Below are positions 27,212 through 36,891 of a DNA stretch of 64,000 nucleotides, piece by piece. The stretch is from Butyricicoccus sp. (GTDB lineage: Bacteria; Bacillota; Clostridia; Oscillospirales; Butyricicoccaceae), in assembly GCA_017886875.1 (NCBI GenBank), contig JAGHIZ010000069.1, positions 124,001-188,000 of the forward strand, given 5' to 3'. Position 1 is the first letter of the stretch. Every line of letters starts with the position of its first letter. The translations under genes were made by a program, and so were the position numbers. A model generated the notes under the pieces. It made no database searches, had not been told where the DNA came from, and saw only the letters and a program-made list of their open reading frames with translations.

Positions 27212-27531
27212 ATCTGCAAAACAGCATCGCACAAGGCCGTACTAGTCGGGGAGGTAGCGGTGCCTTGTAACCTGCAATCCGCTCTAGCAGGGATTATGCT
27301 AAGGGCAAGGGGCGGCATCTTGATGTGTGCAGCCAGTCAAATAATGATGACAGATTGGTACTACGCAACGGAGGACTGTGAACCATGTCAGGCGGGGAAC
27401 CGAGCAGCATTAAGCAGAAACCATCGTGTGCCGTAGAACTGCCGATTTCGAGTTATTTCATCGGACACGCCGTTGGGAGCGTCGTTTCAAACCTTTGGCG
27501 TACGGTCTTGTGGGGTGCTGTTTTACAGCAA
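27212..27531 (+). ncRNA. ffs: Signal recognition particle RNA, large Gram-positive type
   Basis: About 320 nt between the PBP gene and dnaX, the usual Firmicute place. The ends pair (5' AAAACAGCA with 3' TGCTGTTTT). An Alu-type part contains TGTAAC at 27266-27271. Domain IV contains GTCAGG (27387-27392), the GGAA tetraloop (27396-27399) and AGCAGC (27403-27408), the Ffh-binding core. The bases closing the tetraloop are CGG/CCG where many species have TCC/GGA, so base pairing is kept. It scaffolds co-translational membrane targeting with Ffh. Ends are estimated. Confidence 0.93.
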
Positions 27532-27544
27532 AAAAGGATAACTA

Positions 27545-27580
27545 AGCAGGCAGATATTATTTCTGTCTGCTTTTTCTTTT
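27545..27580 (+). terminator. Terminator of the SRP RNA gene
   Basis: Stem AGCAGGCAGA / TCTGTCTGCT, then TTTTCTTTTTT. Confidence 0.88.
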
Positions 27581-27601
27581 TTAGAAAAGAGGGAAACGAT
27601 A

Positions 27602-29167
27602 ATGTATCAAGCATTATATCGTAAATGGCGACCGTTAAAGTTTGCCGATGTTATCGGTCAAAAGCATATAACCGATACTCTAAAAGCTCAAATAACTACA
27701 AACAGACTATCTCATGCTTATTTATTCTCAGGAACTAGAGGCACTGGCAAAACAACATGTGCAAAAATTTTAGCTCGTGCTGTAAACTGCCAAAATCCTA
27801 AAGATGGTGACCCTTGCGGAGAGTGTGAAGCGTGTAAAAGTATTTTAGATGGTTCTGTGCTTGATGTAGTGGAAATAGATGCTGCATCTAATAATGGTGT
27901 TGATAATATTCGTGATATTCGTGAAGAAACTCGTTATGCACCCGCAGCAGTTAAAAAACGTGTGTATATTATAGATGAGGTGCATATGCTTTCAGTAGGT
28001 GCTTTTAATGCATTGCTGAAAACACTTGAAGAACCTCCAAGCCATGTGTTATTTATTTTGGCTACAACCGAAATTCACAAAGTGCCTGCAACCATTCTTT
28101 CTCGTTGTCAACGATTTGATTTTAGGAGAATTACTCCAGATGATATTGCAAAGCGTCTTTGTGAAGTGGCTAATGCCGAAAATATAAATCTCACTGATGG
28201 CGGTGCTAAACTTATTGCAAGGCTTGCTGATGGTGCAATGCGTGATGCTCTTTCTATGCTTGACCGTACAGCTGAATGTGAAACAGTTGATGAAGATGCT
28301 GTTAGCCGCTGTATTGGCATTTTAGGCTCTGATGATGCTATTTCACTTATGAAAGCTATAGAGCAAAAAAATCTTGCTGAGGCTGTTCAAATTATTGGTA
28401 ATGCGTATGATGCAGGTAGAGAACTTTCTGGCGTGTTTGACCAGCTTTTAGGACTTATTCGTGATATGTTGCTTGTTAAAACATCAAAACAAGATGTATC
28501 TAGTATGATTTCTCCAGCTTATACTATTGACAATATTAATGTTTTAGCTGAGCCTGTGGCAGCGTCAACGCTAATAGCTTGGTCAAATATTTTACAGCAA
28601 AGTCAATCAAGGCTTAAAACGGCTGCAAATCGCAGAGTAGAAGCAGAACTTACAATAGTAAGACTTTGTAATATGGGTGGTGAAAATTATGACACGCTCA
28701 CAGGCAGAGTTGAAGCTTTAGAGAAAAGCATACAAAGTGGTGTTGTAGTATCCAAACCAGTAGCTATCAAACCAGAGAAAAAGCAAATGCCAAAAACTGA
28801 GAAACCGCAACAAAAGCCACAGCAAAAAGCAGGTCAGCCTTGGCAACATTGGGCGAAGCTTTTAAATCAGCTTGCAGGTAAAATAAATATAGGCACTTTA
28901 ACTTGTATGAAATCTGGTTATGTTAGTGCACAGATAGACGGTGATAAACTGCTTTTATTCTGTGATGATGATATAACTGCTGGTCTTTTGAAAGCTGAAC
29001 CTACAAAAACAAGAGTGCAAACGGCTGCAAGTGAACTTGAAGGCAGTCAGTTAAGGCTTAGAATTTATGAACCTAATCAAAAACAGGTAAAACAAGAGGA
29101 TAATAAAAGTGTAGATGAAATCCTGCAAAAAGCACAGGATTTAAATATTGAAATTACAGAACTTTAA
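27602..29167 (+). CDS. dnaX: DNA polymerase III subunits gamma/tau
   Basis: 521 aa clamp-loader ATPase. It starts MYQALYRKWRPLKFADVIGQ, with Walker A GTRGTGKTT, a four-Cys zinc site (CQNPKDGDPCGECEAC), Walker B YIIDEVHML and sensor ATILSRCQRF. The tau part is short and includes a Lys/Gln/Pro linker around residues 385-420. I see no obvious slippery run with a downstream hairpin for making gamma by frameshift. First gene of the dnaX-ybaB-recR set. Confidence 0.97.
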   Translation: MYQALYRKWRPLKFADVIGQKHITDTLKAQITTNRLSHAYLFSGTRGTGKTTCAKILARAVNCQNPKDGDPCGECEACKSILDGSVLDVVEIDAASNNGVDNIRDIREETRYAPAAVKKRVYIIDEVHMLSVGAFNALLKTLEEPPSHVLFILATTEIHKVPATILSRCQRFDFRRITPDDIAKRLCEVANAENINLTDGGAKLIARLADGAMRDALSMLDRTAECETVDEDAVSRCIGILGSDDAISLMKAIEQKNLAEAVQIIGNAYDAGRELSGVFDQLLGLIRDMLLVKTSKQDVSSMISPAYTIDNINVLAEPVAASTLIAWSNILQQSQSRLKTAANRRVEAELTIVRLCNMGGENYDTLTGRVEALEKSIQSGVVVSKPVAIKPEKKQMPKTEKPQQKPQQKAGQPWQHWAKLLNQLAGKINIGTLTCMKSGYVSAQIDGDKLLLFCDDDITAGLLKAEPTKTRVQTAASELEGSQLRLRIYEPNQKQVKQEDNKSVDEILQKAQDLNIEITEL

Positions 29168-29182
29168 GGAGGACTTTTTATT

Positions 29183-29527
29183 ATGGCAAAGGGTAAATTT
29201 GGTGGCATGGGCGGTATGAACATGCAAGCAATGATTAAGCAAGCTCAGAAAATGCAACAAGATATGTTAAAGGCTCAAGAAGCTATTTCTGAGATGGAAA
29301 CAGAAGCTAGTGCTGGCGGTGGTGCTGTTAAGGCTGTTGTACAAGGTACAAACACACTAAAGGCTCTTGAGATTAAACCAGAAGTTGTAGACCCAGATGA
29401 TGTTGAAATGCTACAAGATTTAGTGCTTGCTGCAATTAATGAGGCTTTCCGATTAGCTAGTGAGAAGTCTGAGCAATCTATGAAGCAGGTAACTGGTGGC
29501 ATGGGCAATATCCCAGGACTATTTTAA
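29183..29527 (+). CDS. YbaB/EbfC family nucleoid-associated protein
   Basis: 114 aa. A Gly/Met-rich start ([20 protein letters not shown]) leads to the family core with [19 protein letters not shown] and [16 protein letters not shown]. These small dimers bind DNA and sit between dnaX and recR in most bacteria. TAAGGAGGA precedes the ATG. recR starts 3 bp after its stop. Confidence 0.95.
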   Translation: MAKGKFGGMGGMNMQAMIKQAQKMQQDMLKAQEAISEMETEASAGGGAVKAVVQGTNTLKALEIKPEVVDPDDVEMLQDLVLAAINEAFRLASEKSEQSMKQVTGGMGNIPGLF

Positions 29528-29529
29528 AA

Positions 29530-30135
29530 ATGCAGTTTTTTGCACCACCTGTAGAACGTCTGATAGAGGAGTTTGCTAAACTCCCCGGAATAGGTCAGAA
29601 AACTGCACAACGTCTTGCATTTTACATTATGAACCAGCCAAAAGAAACCGCAGAAAGTTTTGCTAAGGCTCTTTTAGATGCAAAAAGTAATGTTTGCACT
29701 TGTAAAATCTGTCAAAACTTAACCGATAATGAAATCTGTCCGATTTGTAAAAATCCTAATCGTGACAGAAGTGTTATCTGTGTTGTGACAGACCCAAAAG
29801 ATGTTATCGCTTTTGAAAAAACTAGGGAATTTCGTGGGCTTTATCATGTATTGCATGGCACGATTTCACCGCTTAATGGTATAGGTCCTGATGATATTCG
29901 CATAAAAGAGCTTTTAAAACGTGTTGCAGATGAAAATGAAGATGTCAAAGAGGTTATTATTGCTACTAATCCAGACACAGAAGGCGAAGCTACTGCTATG
30001 TATTTATCCCGTATTTTAAGACCTTTTGGTATTAAAATAACCCGTTTGGCTTATGGTATGCCTGTTGGTGGTCATCTTGAATATGTAGACGAGGTAACTT
30101 TAATGCGTGCTTTAGAAGGCAGACGTGAAATTTAA
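29530..30135 (+). CDS. recR: Recombination protein RecR
   Basis: 201 aa. Helix-hairpin-helix [14 protein letters not shown], a four-Cys zinc finger ([18 protein letters not shown]), a Toprim domain with [12 protein letters not shown] and the late [15 protein letters not shown], and the C-terminal [14 protein letters not shown]. With RecF and RecO it loads RecA at gaps. It has no clear Shine-Dalgarno of its own, so coupling to ybaB (3-bp gap) is likely. Confidence 0.97.
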   Translation: MQFFAPPVERLIEEFAKLPGIGQKTAQRLAFYIMNQPKETAESFAKALLDAKSNVCTCKICQNLTDNEICPICKNPNRDRSVICVVTDPKDVIAFEKTREFRGLYHVLHGTISPLNGIGPDDIRIKELLKRVADENEDVKEVIIATNPDTEGEATAMYLSRILRPFGIKITRLAYGMPVGGHLEYVDEVTLMRALEGRREI

Positions 30136-30140
30136 AAAAC

Positions 30141-30170
30141 ACCGCACAATAATATATTTGTGCGGTTTAC
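30141..30170 (+). terminator. Terminator after recR
   Basis: Stem ACCGCACAA / TTGTGCGGT, then TTACTTTT; an interrupted T-run. Confidence 0.65.
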
Positions 30171-30209
30171 TTTTGAAGTTTAAAGTGTATAAAAAATGGA
30201 GGTATTATT

Positions 30210-31808
30210 TTGTCTGATTTAAGACAGGAAATTGGCAATAGACGTACATTTGCCATTATTTCTCACCCTGACGCAGGTAAAACTACAATTACAGAAAAAT
30301 TCTTGCTCTATGGTGGAGCAATTCAAGAAGCAGGTATGGTTAAAGGTAAAAAAAATAGCCGACATGCTGTTTCCGACTGGATGGAAATTGAAAAACAACG
30401 TGGTATTTCAGTAACATCTTCCGTTTTACAGTTTAGATATGGTGATAAATGTATCAATATCCTTGATACCCCTGGACACCAAGATTTCTCAGAGGACACT
30501 TACCGCACACTTATGGCGGCAGACTCTGCTGTAATGGTTATTGACGCATCTAAAGGTGTCGAAGCACAGACAAGAAAATTATTTAAAGTTTGTGCTATGC
30601 GTGGTGTGCCTATCTTCACTTTTATTAACAAGATGGATAGAGACTCAAGAGACCCTTATGAACTGCTTGAAGAAATTGAAAATGAACTTGGTATTGGTAC
30701 TTTTGCAGTCAACTGGCCTATTGGCTCAGGTAAACAGTTCAAGGGTGTATATGATAGATTAGATGATGAAGTTATTGCATTTGATGGCGTAGATGCTCGC
30801 CATGAAGTTGCAGCAACTCATTTAAAATTTGACTCTCCAGAGCTAAAGGAATTATTAACCGATGAGCAATATAACACTTTATCTGATGATATTGAGTTGC
30901 TCAGTGGTGCGGGTGATGAATTTGATTTAGAAGCTGTACATCATGGTAAATTATCACCTGTTTTCTTTGGTTCTGCTCTTACTAACTTTGGTGTAGAGCC
31001 ATTTCTAAAAAAATTCCTTGTTATGACACCTCCACCAACTGCTAGACAATCTGATATTGGAGTTATTGACCCATTTGATGATAATTTCTCTGCATTTGTA
31101 TTTAAAATTCAAGCTAATATGAATAAGGCTCATCGTGATAGAATTGCATTTATGAGAATTTGTTCAGGCAAGTTTGAACGTGGCAAGGAAGTTTGGCATG
31201 TTCAAGGCGGTAAAAAAATGCAGCTTGCACAGCCTCAACAGCTTATGGCTCAAGACCGTTCTATTGTTGATGAAGCATATGCAGGTGATATTATTGGTGT
31301 ATTTGACCCAGGAATTTTTTCAATCGGTGACACTGTATGTTCTCCAGCGAAAAAATGCACATTCTCAGGTATTCCTACTTTTGCACCTGAGCTTTTCGCA
31401 AGAGTTCGCCAAAAGGACACTTTAAAGCGTAAGCAATTTGTTAAGGGTGTAGAACAGATTGCTCAGGAAGGTGCAATTCAGATTTTTAAAGAGCCTAATT
31501 CTGGTATGGAAGAAGTTATTGTTGGTGTTGTAGGTCAGCTACAATTTGAAGTGATAGAATACAGACTGAAAAATGAATATAATGTTGAAATTATTCGTGA
31601 AATGCTACCTTATGAGCATTTACGCTGGATTGAAAATGTAGATGAAGAAACATTTGATTATCATAGATTGACACTGACAAGTGATACTAAGGTTGTTCAA
31701 GATATGAGAAATAATTATCTTCTGCTATTTACTAGCCCTTGGAATATCACTTGGGCACTTGATAGAAATGAAGGCTTAGAACTCGCTGAATTTTCCGAAA
31801 ACACATAA
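30210..31808 (+). CDS. prfC: Peptide chain release factor 3
   Basis: 532 aa translational GTPase that recycles RF1/RF2 after termination. It starts at TTG (TGGAGG 8 bp upstream). G motifs: SHPDAGKTTITEK, DTPGHQDFSEDTY and FINKMDRDSRDP. The family-specific block KGKKNSRHAVSDWMEIEKQR separates RF3 from EF-G and TetM-like proteins. Monocistronic. Confidence 0.97.
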   Translation: MSDLRQEIGNRRTFAIISHPDAGKTTITEKFLLYGGAIQEAGMVKGKKNSRHAVSDWMEIEKQRGISVTSSVLQFRYGDKCINILDTPGHQDFSEDTYRTLMAADSAVMVIDASKGVEAQTRKLFKVCAMRGVPIFTFINKMDRDSRDPYELLEEIENELGIGTFAVNWPIGSGKQFKGVYDRLDDEVIAFDGVDARHEVAATHLKFDSPELKELLTDEQYNTLSDDIELLSGAGDEFDLEAVHHGKLSPVFFGSALTNFGVEPFLKKFLVMTPPPTARQSDIGVIDPFDDNFSAFVFKIQANMNKAHRDRIAFMRICSGKFERGKEVWHVQGGKKMQLAQPQQLMAQDRSIVDEAYAGDIIGVFDPGIFSIGDTVCSPAKKCTFSGIPTFAPELFARVRQKDTLKRKQFVKGVEQIAQEGAIQIFKEPNSGMEEVIVGVVGQLQFEVIEYRLKNEYNVEIIREMLPYEHLRWIENVDEETFDYHRLTLTSDTKVVQDMRNNYLLLFTSPWNITWALDRNEGLELAEFSENT

Positions 31809-31812
31809 AAAT

Positions 31813-31846
31813 AAAGGGTATGGATTTTGATTTCCATACCCTTTTA
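31813..31846. terminator. Bidirectional terminator after prfC
   Basis: Stem AAAGGGTATGGA / TTCCATACCCTTTT around TTTTGAT. Confidence 0.85.
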
Positions 31847-31853
31847 TGTTTTT

Positions 31854-32432
31854 TTAAATCTGATTGTTTTCTTTTTCATTAACCGCTTGTAAATACTCAT
31901 AAAGTAGCCATAATGAGCATACACTACAAACTGTACCAATAATTAAAGCCTGCACGATTGCACCTGTATTTACAAGAGAACCTGAAATTAAAGCATTGAT
32001 AATACTAAACCAAAATATCCATTTAATTTTTCCTTGCGGATAGTTATAGCCATTTTTAACTATAAGCTCATCAAGTCCCCATATAAGTTGGAAATCTGCA
32101 ACAATAGAAAAACATGCAAAAACAATCATTATAATAACTGAAAATAATGCCAGTTGTATATTTTGTTTGAAAACACTTAAAATGGTTATTATAAGCGTCA
32201 TAATCATGCCAACAAGGCTTATTATAAAAAAGTTAAATGATTTTCTTATACGTTCACAAGAATTACGCATAGCGTATATGGATTGAATTTGGATAATAGT
32301 AAAAATTATAGATGCAGCCGAAATAACTATTGCTACGATATTATTTAAAATTACATATGAAATAAGAGACAATGCAAGTGTAAAAAATAAAGAAAGAAAA
32401 TAACGTTTTAATGGTGCATAAATGTTTGTCAT
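31854..32432 (-). CDS. Polytopic membrane protein of unknown function
   Basis: 192 aa with about six hydrophobic helices and few charged loops, one of which reads KNGYNYPQGKIKW. I do not recognise the family. The open frame could start at 32468, but that falls in the ireB terminator; GGAAAGG lies 10 bp before the ATG at 32432 (MTNIYAPLKRYF). It sits downstream of ireB on the same strand, beyond a terminator. Confidence 0.65.
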   Translation of the reverse strand: MTNIYAPLKRYFLSLFFTLALSLISYVILNNIVAIVISAASIIFTIIQIQSIYAMRNSCERIRKSFNFFIISLVGMIMTLIITILSVFKQNIQLALFSVIIMIVFACFSIVADFQLIWGLDELIVKNGYNYPQGKIKWIFWFSIINALISGSLVNTGAIVQALIIGTVCSVCSLWLLYEYLQAVNEKENNQI

Positions 32433-32455
32433 AAAAACCATACCTTTCCAGATAG

Positions 32456-32491
32456 AAAAAATCCCCATGCCATAAAGACACAGGGATTTTT
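32456..32491 (-). terminator. Terminator of ireB
   Basis: On the minus strand: AAAAATCCC ... GGGGATTTTTTC around a 16-nt loop. Confidence 0.7.
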
Positions 32492-32500
32492 AACATATTC

Positions 32501-32746
32501 TTAGTTATCTAGATAGTAAGAAACAAGTTCCTGCATCAGTTCATCACGGTCAATCTTGCGAATAAGACTTCTCGCATTATTGTGATTGGTGATGTAAGTT
32601 GGGTCTTCAGAGAGAAGATAGCCAACAATTTGATTGATTGGATTATAACCCTTTTCTTTAAGAGCATCATAAACTGTGGTCAGAATTCGCTTCATTTCAA
32701 CATTGGAATCGTCCACAAGATTAAACTTTCTAGTGCCGTCTAGCAT
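32501..32746 (-). CDS. ireB: IreB family regulatory phosphoprotein (UPF0297)
   Basis: 81 aa with the family start [13 protein letters not shown] and the core [34 protein letters not shown]. In Enterococcus, IreB is phosphorylated on N-terminal threonines by the PASTA kinase IreK and modulates cephalosporin resistance. Thr5 is the matching candidate here. In most Firmicutes it is followed by ruvX and a DUF1292 gene; here neither is present, so it stands alone with its own terminator. Confidence 0.95.
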   Translation of the reverse strand: MLDGTRKFNLVDDSNVEMKRILTTVYDALKEKGYNPINQIVGYLLSEDPTYITNHNNARSLIRKIDRDELMQELVSYYLDN

Positions 32747-32860
32747 ATATCCCGTCCTCCTTATATCATTATATGCTTACTATTGATATAATAATACAGA
32801 AATTACAAAATGTAAAGGGGAAAACTTCGGAAATACTGCAAAAAACATTCAAAAAACACT

Positions 32861-35272
32861 TTAGCTTCTAAGAGTTGCACCAAACTTTTCTTCTAAAGCC
32901 TTAATTGCCTTTTGCATTGCGTTGTCACATTCCTCGTCCTTTAAAGTGCGGTCAGCAGCACGAAGACTCATAGAATAAGCAACTGATTTTTTACCTTCTG
33001 CAATACCTTTACCCTTATATACATCAAACAGTTTAACAGACTCTAAAATATTGCCTGCTGCTTGCTCGATTGCTTTTTGCATATCTGCTGCTGGGATAGC
33101 ATCATCAACAATAACTGCAATATCACGAGTAGATGCAGGGAATTTTGGAAGTGGCTGATATAGTTTTACTGAATTAGCACATTCAGCTAATTTATCCATA
33201 GCAAGTTCAGCTGCTAAAACTTCAGTGTTAAAGCCGTATTTTTTAGCTACAACTGGGTGAATAGTACCAAATGTACCAAGCAGAGTTTGACCAGAATAAA
33301 CTTTTGCACATCTACCTGTGTGATAAGATGGGTTTTCCTTATCTGCTGTAAAACTAATATCTTTAATATTTAGTTTTGTACAAATAGCCTCAATTAATCC
33401 CTTGAGTTGGAAGAAATTAAACTTGCCATATGTGCCAATAGTTAAAATCTTTTCCTCATGTGGCAGTTTATCAGCATCAACAGTATTATCTTCCTTTAAT
33501 ACTGGTGTGTAAATGGTGCCAAGCTCATAAAGTGAAGCAGTAGCGTTTCTATGTGCATTGTTATGAGCAAGTGAATCAAGCATACTTGGTAGTACAGTGG
33601 TTCTCATAACAGAGAAATCCTCACCAAGTGGATTTAAAATGGTAGTTGAAATTCTACGCTTGTCATCTTCTGGCATATTGATATTATCATAGAATTTAGG
33701 ACTGATAAAAGAATGACTCATAGACTCATCAAAACCAGCGGATAAACATACATCAGTTGCCATACGCTCTAATAGCTGACGAGGGGAAAGACCGCCTTGT
33801 GTTGTATCGCCTGCATATAGACGCACTGGGATATTATCATAACCATAAATACGGGCAACTTCTTCTGCAAGGTCACACATACGTTCAATATCAATACGGA
33901 AAGATGGAATGATAACTTTATCGCCCTCAACCTTAAATTCTAAACGCTCTAAATATTCCTTTTGAGTTTCGGCAGATAAATCAGTACCAAGTAAAGCATT
34001 GATTTTTTCAGGCTCAAAAGGCAGAGTTTTTGGAGTTAAATCAGCAGAGCAAACATCAACTACACCATCAATAACTTCACCTGCACCAAGCATTTCAACA
34101 AGCTCACAAGCACGTTCAAGTGCTGGCATAGTTAGGGAAGCATCTAGTCCCTTTTCAAAACGACCAGAAGCCTCTGTACGCATACCAAGAGCCTTTGCGG
34201 TAAGTCTAACAGTAGTGCCATGGAAACAAGCGGACTCAAATACAACAGTTTTTGTATTTTCAGTGATTTCAGAGTTAGCACCACCCATTACACCCGCAAT
34301 AGCAACTGGTTTAGAACCGTCGCAAATTGCAAGCATTTCATCAGTGATTGCTCTATCTTGACCATCAAGAGTTTGTATAGCCTCGCCCGCTTGTGGACGT
34401 CTTACAACAATCTTTCCATCAGACAAACATGCATAATCAAAAGCATGCATTGGCTGACCATATTCAAGCATTACATAGTTTGTAATATCAACAATATTGT
34501 TAATTGGGCGTACACCTGCTGCAAATAGACGTTCACGCAGCCAAGCAGGGGAAGGCTCAATTTTAATATTTTTAACAATTCTAGCTGTATAACGTGGGCA
34601 AAGCTCTGGCTCATCTACACGAACAGATACATAATCATTGATATTTTCACCGCAGCCCTTAACAACTGGAGTTTTAACATTAAATGGACGATTAAAAGTT
34701 GCAGCGGTTTCTCTTGCAAGACCAATAACACTTAAACAGTCAGGGCGGTTTGAAGTGATTTCAAATTCTGCAACATATTCATCAAGACCAAGTACAGTTT
34801 TAATATCTACACCAACAGGAGTGCCCTTAGGTAAGAATAGAATACCATTGTCACAAGCGTAAGGTACACAGCCATGGTCTAGCCCTAACTCTTGGAATGA
34901 ACACATCATACCATTAGATACTACACCACGTAATTTACCTTTAGTGATTTTTACACCGTTTGGAAGTGTAGATTTGTGCAGACACACAGGACAAATTTCA
35001 CCAATAGAGCTTTCAGTTACATTTGGTGCACCTGTTACAATCTGTACAGGTTCTTCTTTGCCAACATTGAGTTGACATATAACTAAATGGTCGGAGTCTG
35101 GGTGCTTTTCTACAGATAGAATTTCACCTGTTACTACATTATTGATTTCCTCGCCAAGATATTCCACACATTCAACTTTTGAACCGGACATTGTTAGGCG
35201 AGCATCATATTCTTTATTGCTAATACCTTCTATATCGGTATAATCTTTGAGCCAAGAAAGAGGCAGCTTCAT
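32861..35272 (-). CDS. pheT: Phenylalanyl-tRNA synthetase beta subunit
   Basis: 803 aa, full length. Domains in order: the N-terminal core with KLPLSWLKDY, a tRNA-binding OB fold (about 40-150, KHPDSDHLVICQLNVG), the B3/B4 editing region, a B5 domain, a catalytic-like core and a C-terminal anticodon-binding FDX-ACB domain (FPASTRDIAVIVDD). It forms an alpha2-beta2 enzyme with PheS, whose gene lies 19 bp upstream. Expression is governed by the T-box before pheS. Confidence 0.98.
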   Translation of the reverse strand: MKLPLSWLKDYTDIEGISNKEYDARLTMSGSKVECVEYLGEEINNVVTGEILSVEKHPDSDHLVICQLNVGKEEPVQIVTGAPNVTESSIGEICPVCLHKSTLPNGVKITKGKLRGVVSNGMMCSFQELGLDHGCVPYACDNGILFLPKGTPVGVDIKTVLGLDEYVAEFEITSNRPDCLSVIGLARETAATFNRPFNVKTPVVKGCGENINDYVSVRVDEPELCPRYTARIVKNIKIEPSPAWLRERLFAAGVRPINNIVDITNYVMLEYGQPMHAFDYACLSDGKIVVRRPQAGEAIQTLDGQDRAITDEMLAICDGSKPVAIAGVMGGANSEITENTKTVVFESACFHGTTVRLTAKALGMRTEASGRFEKGLDASLTMPALERACELVEMLGAGEVIDGVVDVCSADLTPKTLPFEPEKINALLGTDLSAETQKEYLERLEFKVEGDKVIIPSFRIDIERMCDLAEEVARIYGYDNIPVRLYAGDTTQGGLSPRQLLERMATDVCLSAGFDESMSHSFISPKFYDNINMPEDDKRRISTTILNPLGEDFSVMRTTVLPSMLDSLAHNNAHRNATASLYELGTIYTPVLKEDNTVDADKLPHEEKILTIGTYGKFNFFQLKGLIEAICTKLNIKDISFTADKENPSYHTGRCAKVYSGQTLLGTFGTIHPVVAKKYGFNTEVLAAELAMDKLAECANSVKLYQPLPKFPASTRDIAVIVDDAIPAADMQKAIEQAAGNILESVKLFDVYKGKGIAEGKKSVAYSMSLRAADRTLKDEECDNAMQKAIKALEEKFGATLRS

Positions 35273-35291
35273 TGTTTATAACCCTCCTAAA

Positions 35292-36311
35292 TTAAAACTG
35301 ATGTAAGAAACGTACATCATTTTCATAGAATAGACGAATGTCATCAATCTTAAATCGTCCCATTACAGTACGCTCAAGACCGATACCGAATGCATAACCA
35401 GAATAAACTTCTGGGTCAATATTACATGTTTCAAGCACCTTAGGGTGTACCATACCACAACCAAGAATTTCAATCCAGCCTTCACCCTTACACAGACGGC
35501 AGCCTTCACCATGACATTGATAGCATTGTATATCCATTTCAGCAGATGGTTCAGTAAATGGGAAATGGTGTGGGCGGAAACGAACCACAGTGTTTTCGCC
35601 ATAAAGACGTTTTGCAAATAGCTCTAAAATTCCCTTTAAATCGCTCATAGTGATGTTTTTATCAACTACAAGACCTTCAATCTGGTGGAATAGTGGGGAA
35701 TGAGTAGCATCAACCGCATCAGAACGGAATACACGTCCAGGGGCAATAATTCTGATTGGAGGTTTTTGGTTTTCCATAACACGAACCTGCACAGGAGAGG
35801 TCTGTGTACGAAGTACAACATTATCAGAAATATAGAAAGTATCCTGAGTATCACGAGCAGGGTGTTCCTTAGGAATATTTAATGCTTCAAAGTTGTAATG
35901 GTCATATTCAACTTCTGGGCCTTCTGCAATTTGGAAACCAAGACCGATAAAAATATCCTTGATTTCATCAAGCACAACAGATAGCGGGTGCTTATGACCT
36001 AATGTGATTTGTTCAGCAGGCATTGTAACATCTAAAGCTTCACTTTTCAGCTTTTCTTCAAGGGCAGACTGTTCAAGTTTTTCGCCTTGCTTTTCAAGAG
36101 CTGCTTCAAGTTCTGCACGAACATCATTTACCAGTTGACCTATTACAGGACGCTCCTCTGGTGCGACATTTTTCATACCTTTTAAAATTGCAGTCAGTTC
36201 GCCCTTTTTACCCAGATACTTTACACGAACAGCGTCAAGTTCACGGGCATTTTGGGTTTCGCTGAGTTCGTTCTTTGCATTTGAAAGAATCGCTTCCAGC
36301 TGTTGTTTCAT
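35292..36311 (-). CDS. pheS: Phenylalanyl-tRNA synthetase alpha subunit
   Basis: 339 aa class II synthetase. The N-terminal coiled coil has [17 protein letters not shown], motif 2 is around [14 protein letters not shown] and [20 protein letters not shown], and the Phe-site region is [16 protein letters not shown]. The longest frame begins at 36491 inside the T-box and was rejected. AAGGAG lies 8-9 bp before the ATG at 36311 and gives the family N-terminus MKQQLEAIL. First gene of pheST. Confidence 0.98.
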   Translation of the reverse strand: MKQQLEAILSNAKNELSETQNARELDAVRVKYLGKKGELTAILKGMKNVAPEERPVIGQLVNDVRAELEAALEKQGEKLEQSALEEKLKSEALDVTMPAEQITLGHKHPLSVVLDEIKDIFIGLGFQIAEGPEVEYDHYNFEALNIPKEHPARDTQDTFYISDNVVLRTQTSPVQVRVMENQKPPIRIIAPGRVFRSDAVDATHSPLFHQIEGLVVDKNITMSDLKGILELFAKRLYGENTVVRFRPHHFPFTEPSAEMDIQCYQCHGEGCRLCKGEGWIEILGCGMVHPKVLETCNIDPEVYSGYAFGIGLERTVMGRFKIDDIRLFYENDVRFLHQF

Positions 36312-36334
36312 AGTTTTAACACTCCTTAAAATAA

Positions 36335-36372
36335 TAAAAAAGGTTTTCGCCCTAATTATAGGACGAAAACCG
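36335..36372 (-). terminator. T-box terminator before pheS
   Basis: On the minus strand: CGGTTTTCGTCC pairs with GGGCGAAAACC, followed by TTTTTTATT. Confidence 0.9.
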
Positions 36373-36604
36373 AAATTTCCGTGGTACCACCTATGTTCAT
36401 TGCGTAAAAAACGCAATGCACTTAAAAGCCTTGTAACGTAGGCAAAACGGACACGCCTACTAGAAAAAATTTTTTCAGCATGTCTGCTCACAGGGGAACT
36501 TCATATATTTACCTTTGAGGCAGCTTTCAGCCGATGACTGCCAATCTCTGACAAAGAAAAAATATACTACTTTTCCTGCTCATCGCAGATGACATATAAA
36601 CACA
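36335..36604 (-). ncRNA. T-box leader of pheST (phenylalanine)
   Basis: About 270 nt on the minus strand. The conserved T-box AGGTGGTACCACGG lies at 36392-36379, directly followed by the terminator. A Phe codon TTC is positioned at 36498-36496 in a stem I-like region and is the likely specifier. Uncharged tRNA-Phe pairs with the T-box and prevents the terminator from forming. Confidence 0.93.
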
Positions 36605-36610
36605 TACTTA

Positions 36611-36639
36611 TATATAACATGTAAATATAAAAATTTCAA
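36611..36639 (-). promoter_or_regulatory. Promoter of the pheST T-box transcript
   Basis: Minus strand: TTGAAA (36639-36634), 17-bp spacer, TATATA (36616-36611). Confidence 0.65.
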
Positions 36640-36677
36640 GCACAAAAAATATTTTTTTAAAAAATATAAAAAAATAA

Positions 36678-36706
36678 TTGACAAAAGCGGCGAAAGTGGT
36701 TATACT
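36678..36706 (+). promoter_or_regulatory. Promoter of tRNA-Cys
   Basis: Consensus TTGACA, 17-bp spacer, TATACT, 16 bp before the mature tRNA. Confidence 0.88.
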
Positions 36707-36722
36707 ATAAAGGCACTGATAC

Positions 36723-36796
36723 GGTACCATAGCCAAGCGGTAAGGCGTGGGACTGCAACTCCCTGATCCTCAGTTCGATTCTGAGTGGTACCTCCA
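36723..36796 (+). tRNA. tRNA-Cys (GCA)
   Basis: 74 nt including encoded CCA. The acceptor stem GGTACCA / TGGTACC, the D-loop AGCGGTAAGGC, the anticodon loop GACTGCAACT (GCA), the TTCGATT T-loop and discriminator T73 all fit tRNA-Cys. It is a single tRNA with its own promoter and terminator. Confidence 0.96.
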
Positions 36797-36803
36797 GAGC
36801 GTC

Positions 36804-36837
36804 AATGCCGTCGGATATAGTTCCGACGGCATTTTTT
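36804..36837 (+). terminator. Terminator after tRNA-Cys
   Basis: Stem AATGCCGTCGGA / TCCGACGGCATT followed by TTTTTC. It also lies upstream of cbiET, for which no other promoter is obvious. Confidence 0.92.
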
Positions 36838-36891
36838 CATTATTTTTAAATTTTTTTGGGGCTAAATTTAGAAAGGAAGGCGAGTGCGTTT

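Noticed and set aside
27385-27624. 79-aa open frame overlapping the start of dnaX
   Set aside because: It lies inside the SRP RNA, its terminator and the dnaX start, and has no protein-like sequence. The RNA explains the region.
36312-36491. 60-residue N-terminal extension of PheS
   Set aside because: It would translate the T-box and its terminator; the proper ribosome site is at about 36320.
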